Source of the DNA: an uncultured Agathobacter sp.
GTDB lineage: Bacteria; Bacillota; Clostridia; Lachnospirales; Lachnospiraceae
Length of the DNA: 42,918 nt
Direction: 5' to 3'
Assembly: GCA_945910395.1 (NCBI GenBank)
Contig: CAMDYX010000021.1
Span: 1-42,918, forward strand
Each line of letters begins with the position of its first letter. Positions within the stretch are counted from its first letter, which is position 1. The notes under the pieces are model-generated. The model made no database searches, was not told where the DNA came from, and saw only the letters and a program-made list of their open reading frames with translations. This document shows positions 42,569 to 42,918 of the stretch, in pieces. The position numbers were made by a program, and so were the translations under genes.

Positions 42569-42777
42569 CTGGTGGGAAGAACAACGGTGTTTGAGGATAG
42601 TGTCAGATATGGCAGAAAAGGAAGTGATTTTTTGCTGCCGGCTTTAGAATCCCATTCCCCTATCGATACCGTTGTGCTTATGTTAGGAACCAATGACTGT
42701 AAAAGTATCTATAAGGCTTCCGCTACGGTAATCGGGAAAGGAATAGAAATACTGCTCCGGCAAATACGAAGCTTTGA
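42569..42777 (+). pseudogene. SGNH/GDSL hydrolase fragment
   Basis: About 70 codons match the middle of an SGNH acylhydrolase: GRTTVFED, GRKGSDFLLPALESHSPID, VVLMLGTNDC (the block III GTND motif) and a helix IGKGIEILLRQIRSFD. The N-terminal GDS nucleophile block and the C-terminal DxxH block are absent, and no proper start exists. It ends at a terminator stem. An internal relic of a ~200-residue esterase. Confidence 0.65.
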
Positions 42778-42783
42778 TAAGTC

Positions 42784-42832
42784 GCCACCGCACACTCGTG
42801 ACTTAAGTCGTGAGTGTGCGGTGGCTTTTCTT
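42784..42832 (+). terminator. Strong rho-independent terminator
   Basis: GCCACCGCACACTC (42784-42797) pairs with GAGTGTGCGGTGGC (42812-42825), and the loop holds a further palindrome GACTTAAGTC. TTTTCTT follows. Confidence 0.9.
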
Positions 42833-42859
42833 GTAAAAATGTAAAACATATGGTATAAT
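42831..42859 (+). promoter_or_regulatory. sigmaA-type promoter for the gene at the right edge
   Basis: TTGTAA (42831-42836), 17 bp spacing, TATAAT (42854-42859). The first ATG is only 7 nt past the -10 box. Confidence 0.7.
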
Positions 42860-42865
42860 ATAAAT

Positions 42866-42918
42866 ATGGATAAAACAACCTATTTTACAATGCCAAAAGA
42901 TGTAACGCATGGTAGGGG
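42866..42918 (+). CDS. Start of an unidentified gene, cut by the window edge
   Basis: Seventeen codons are visible, beginning MDKTTYFTMPKDVTHGR. No ribosome site precedes either this ATG or the next one at 42890, and the predicted transcript would start at or next to the ATG, so the message may be leaderless. Too short for a family call; a transposase is a guess given the decayed neighbourhood. Confidence 0.4.
   Translation, partial: MDKTTYFTMPKDVTHGR

Overview
The window looks like a chromosomal segment of a low-to-moderate GC Gram-positive Clostridia, most likely family Lachnospiraceae (genus not resolvable by eye; a Roseburia/Eubacterium-like relative is a guess). The reasons are strong GGAGG ribosome sites with frequent TTG starts, sigmaA promoters of the TTGaca-17-TATAAT type, the clostridial rel / metallo-hydrolase / hemZ / hisS / aspS gene order, HemZ, MutS2 and YhaM-type proteins, DUF4422 and DUF4236 proteins, and several GNAT proteins of a kind common in gut Lachnospiraceae. 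No rRNA, tRNA or CRISPR array was recognised.

Layout. 1-2400: the tail of an OmpR-type response regulator, then a monocistronic 2-isopropylmalate synthase carrying a C-terminal AraC-type DNA-binding domain, preceded by a promoter and a 20-bp perfect palindrome. 2400-6500: a PlsC-like acyltransferase and three glycosyltransferases (GT8, GT8, DUF4422), probably for surface glycans. 6500-11600: a tightly packed run with a zinc-ribbon membrane protein, a DUF815 AAA+ ATPase and an ABC-F ATPase. 11600-16200: the ribosome hibernation factor hpf, a repeat-rich intergenic region, then ddl-murF-peptidyl-prolyl isomerase. 16200-16750: a 75-nt-period tandem array of hairpins. 16750-29650: a GNAT gene, then rel, metallo-hydrolase and hemZ, an insert of accessory genes (frameshifted GNAT/DUF3795, chemotaxis receptor, DUF4236 protein), then hisS-aspS and a membrane-anchored protein. 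29800-34300 (minus strand): mutS2, response regulator and histidine kinase as one operon. 34400-38120: an HtrA-like protein that has lost its catalytic residues, a YhaM-like exonuclease and RlmD.

38120-42918 is an AT-richer accessory zone. It holds an XRE regulator fused to a domain otherwise remembered from mobile-element proteins, an ArsC/Spx-like protein, a His/Ser-rich zinc-ribbon membrane protein, another GNAT, remnants of a LysR regulator and an SGNH hydrolase, and the beginning of a further gene at the right edge.

The most unusual signals are: (1) the LeuA-AraC fusion with a nearby palindromic operator candidate; (2) a family of ~180-bp imperfect palindromes (full copies at 12904 and 38356, partial copies at 12586, 16671 and 29700) whose outer arms differ between copies yet stay self-complementary; (3) the tandem hairpin array at 16312-16575; (4) the XRE-fusion gene with a perfect 14-bp inverted repeat straddling its promoter and start codon; (5) the inactive HtrA-like protein; and (6) a -1 frameshift at an A6 tract in the GNAT/DUF3795 gene. 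All functional calls come from reading the sequence and from family knowledge; no database search was run.
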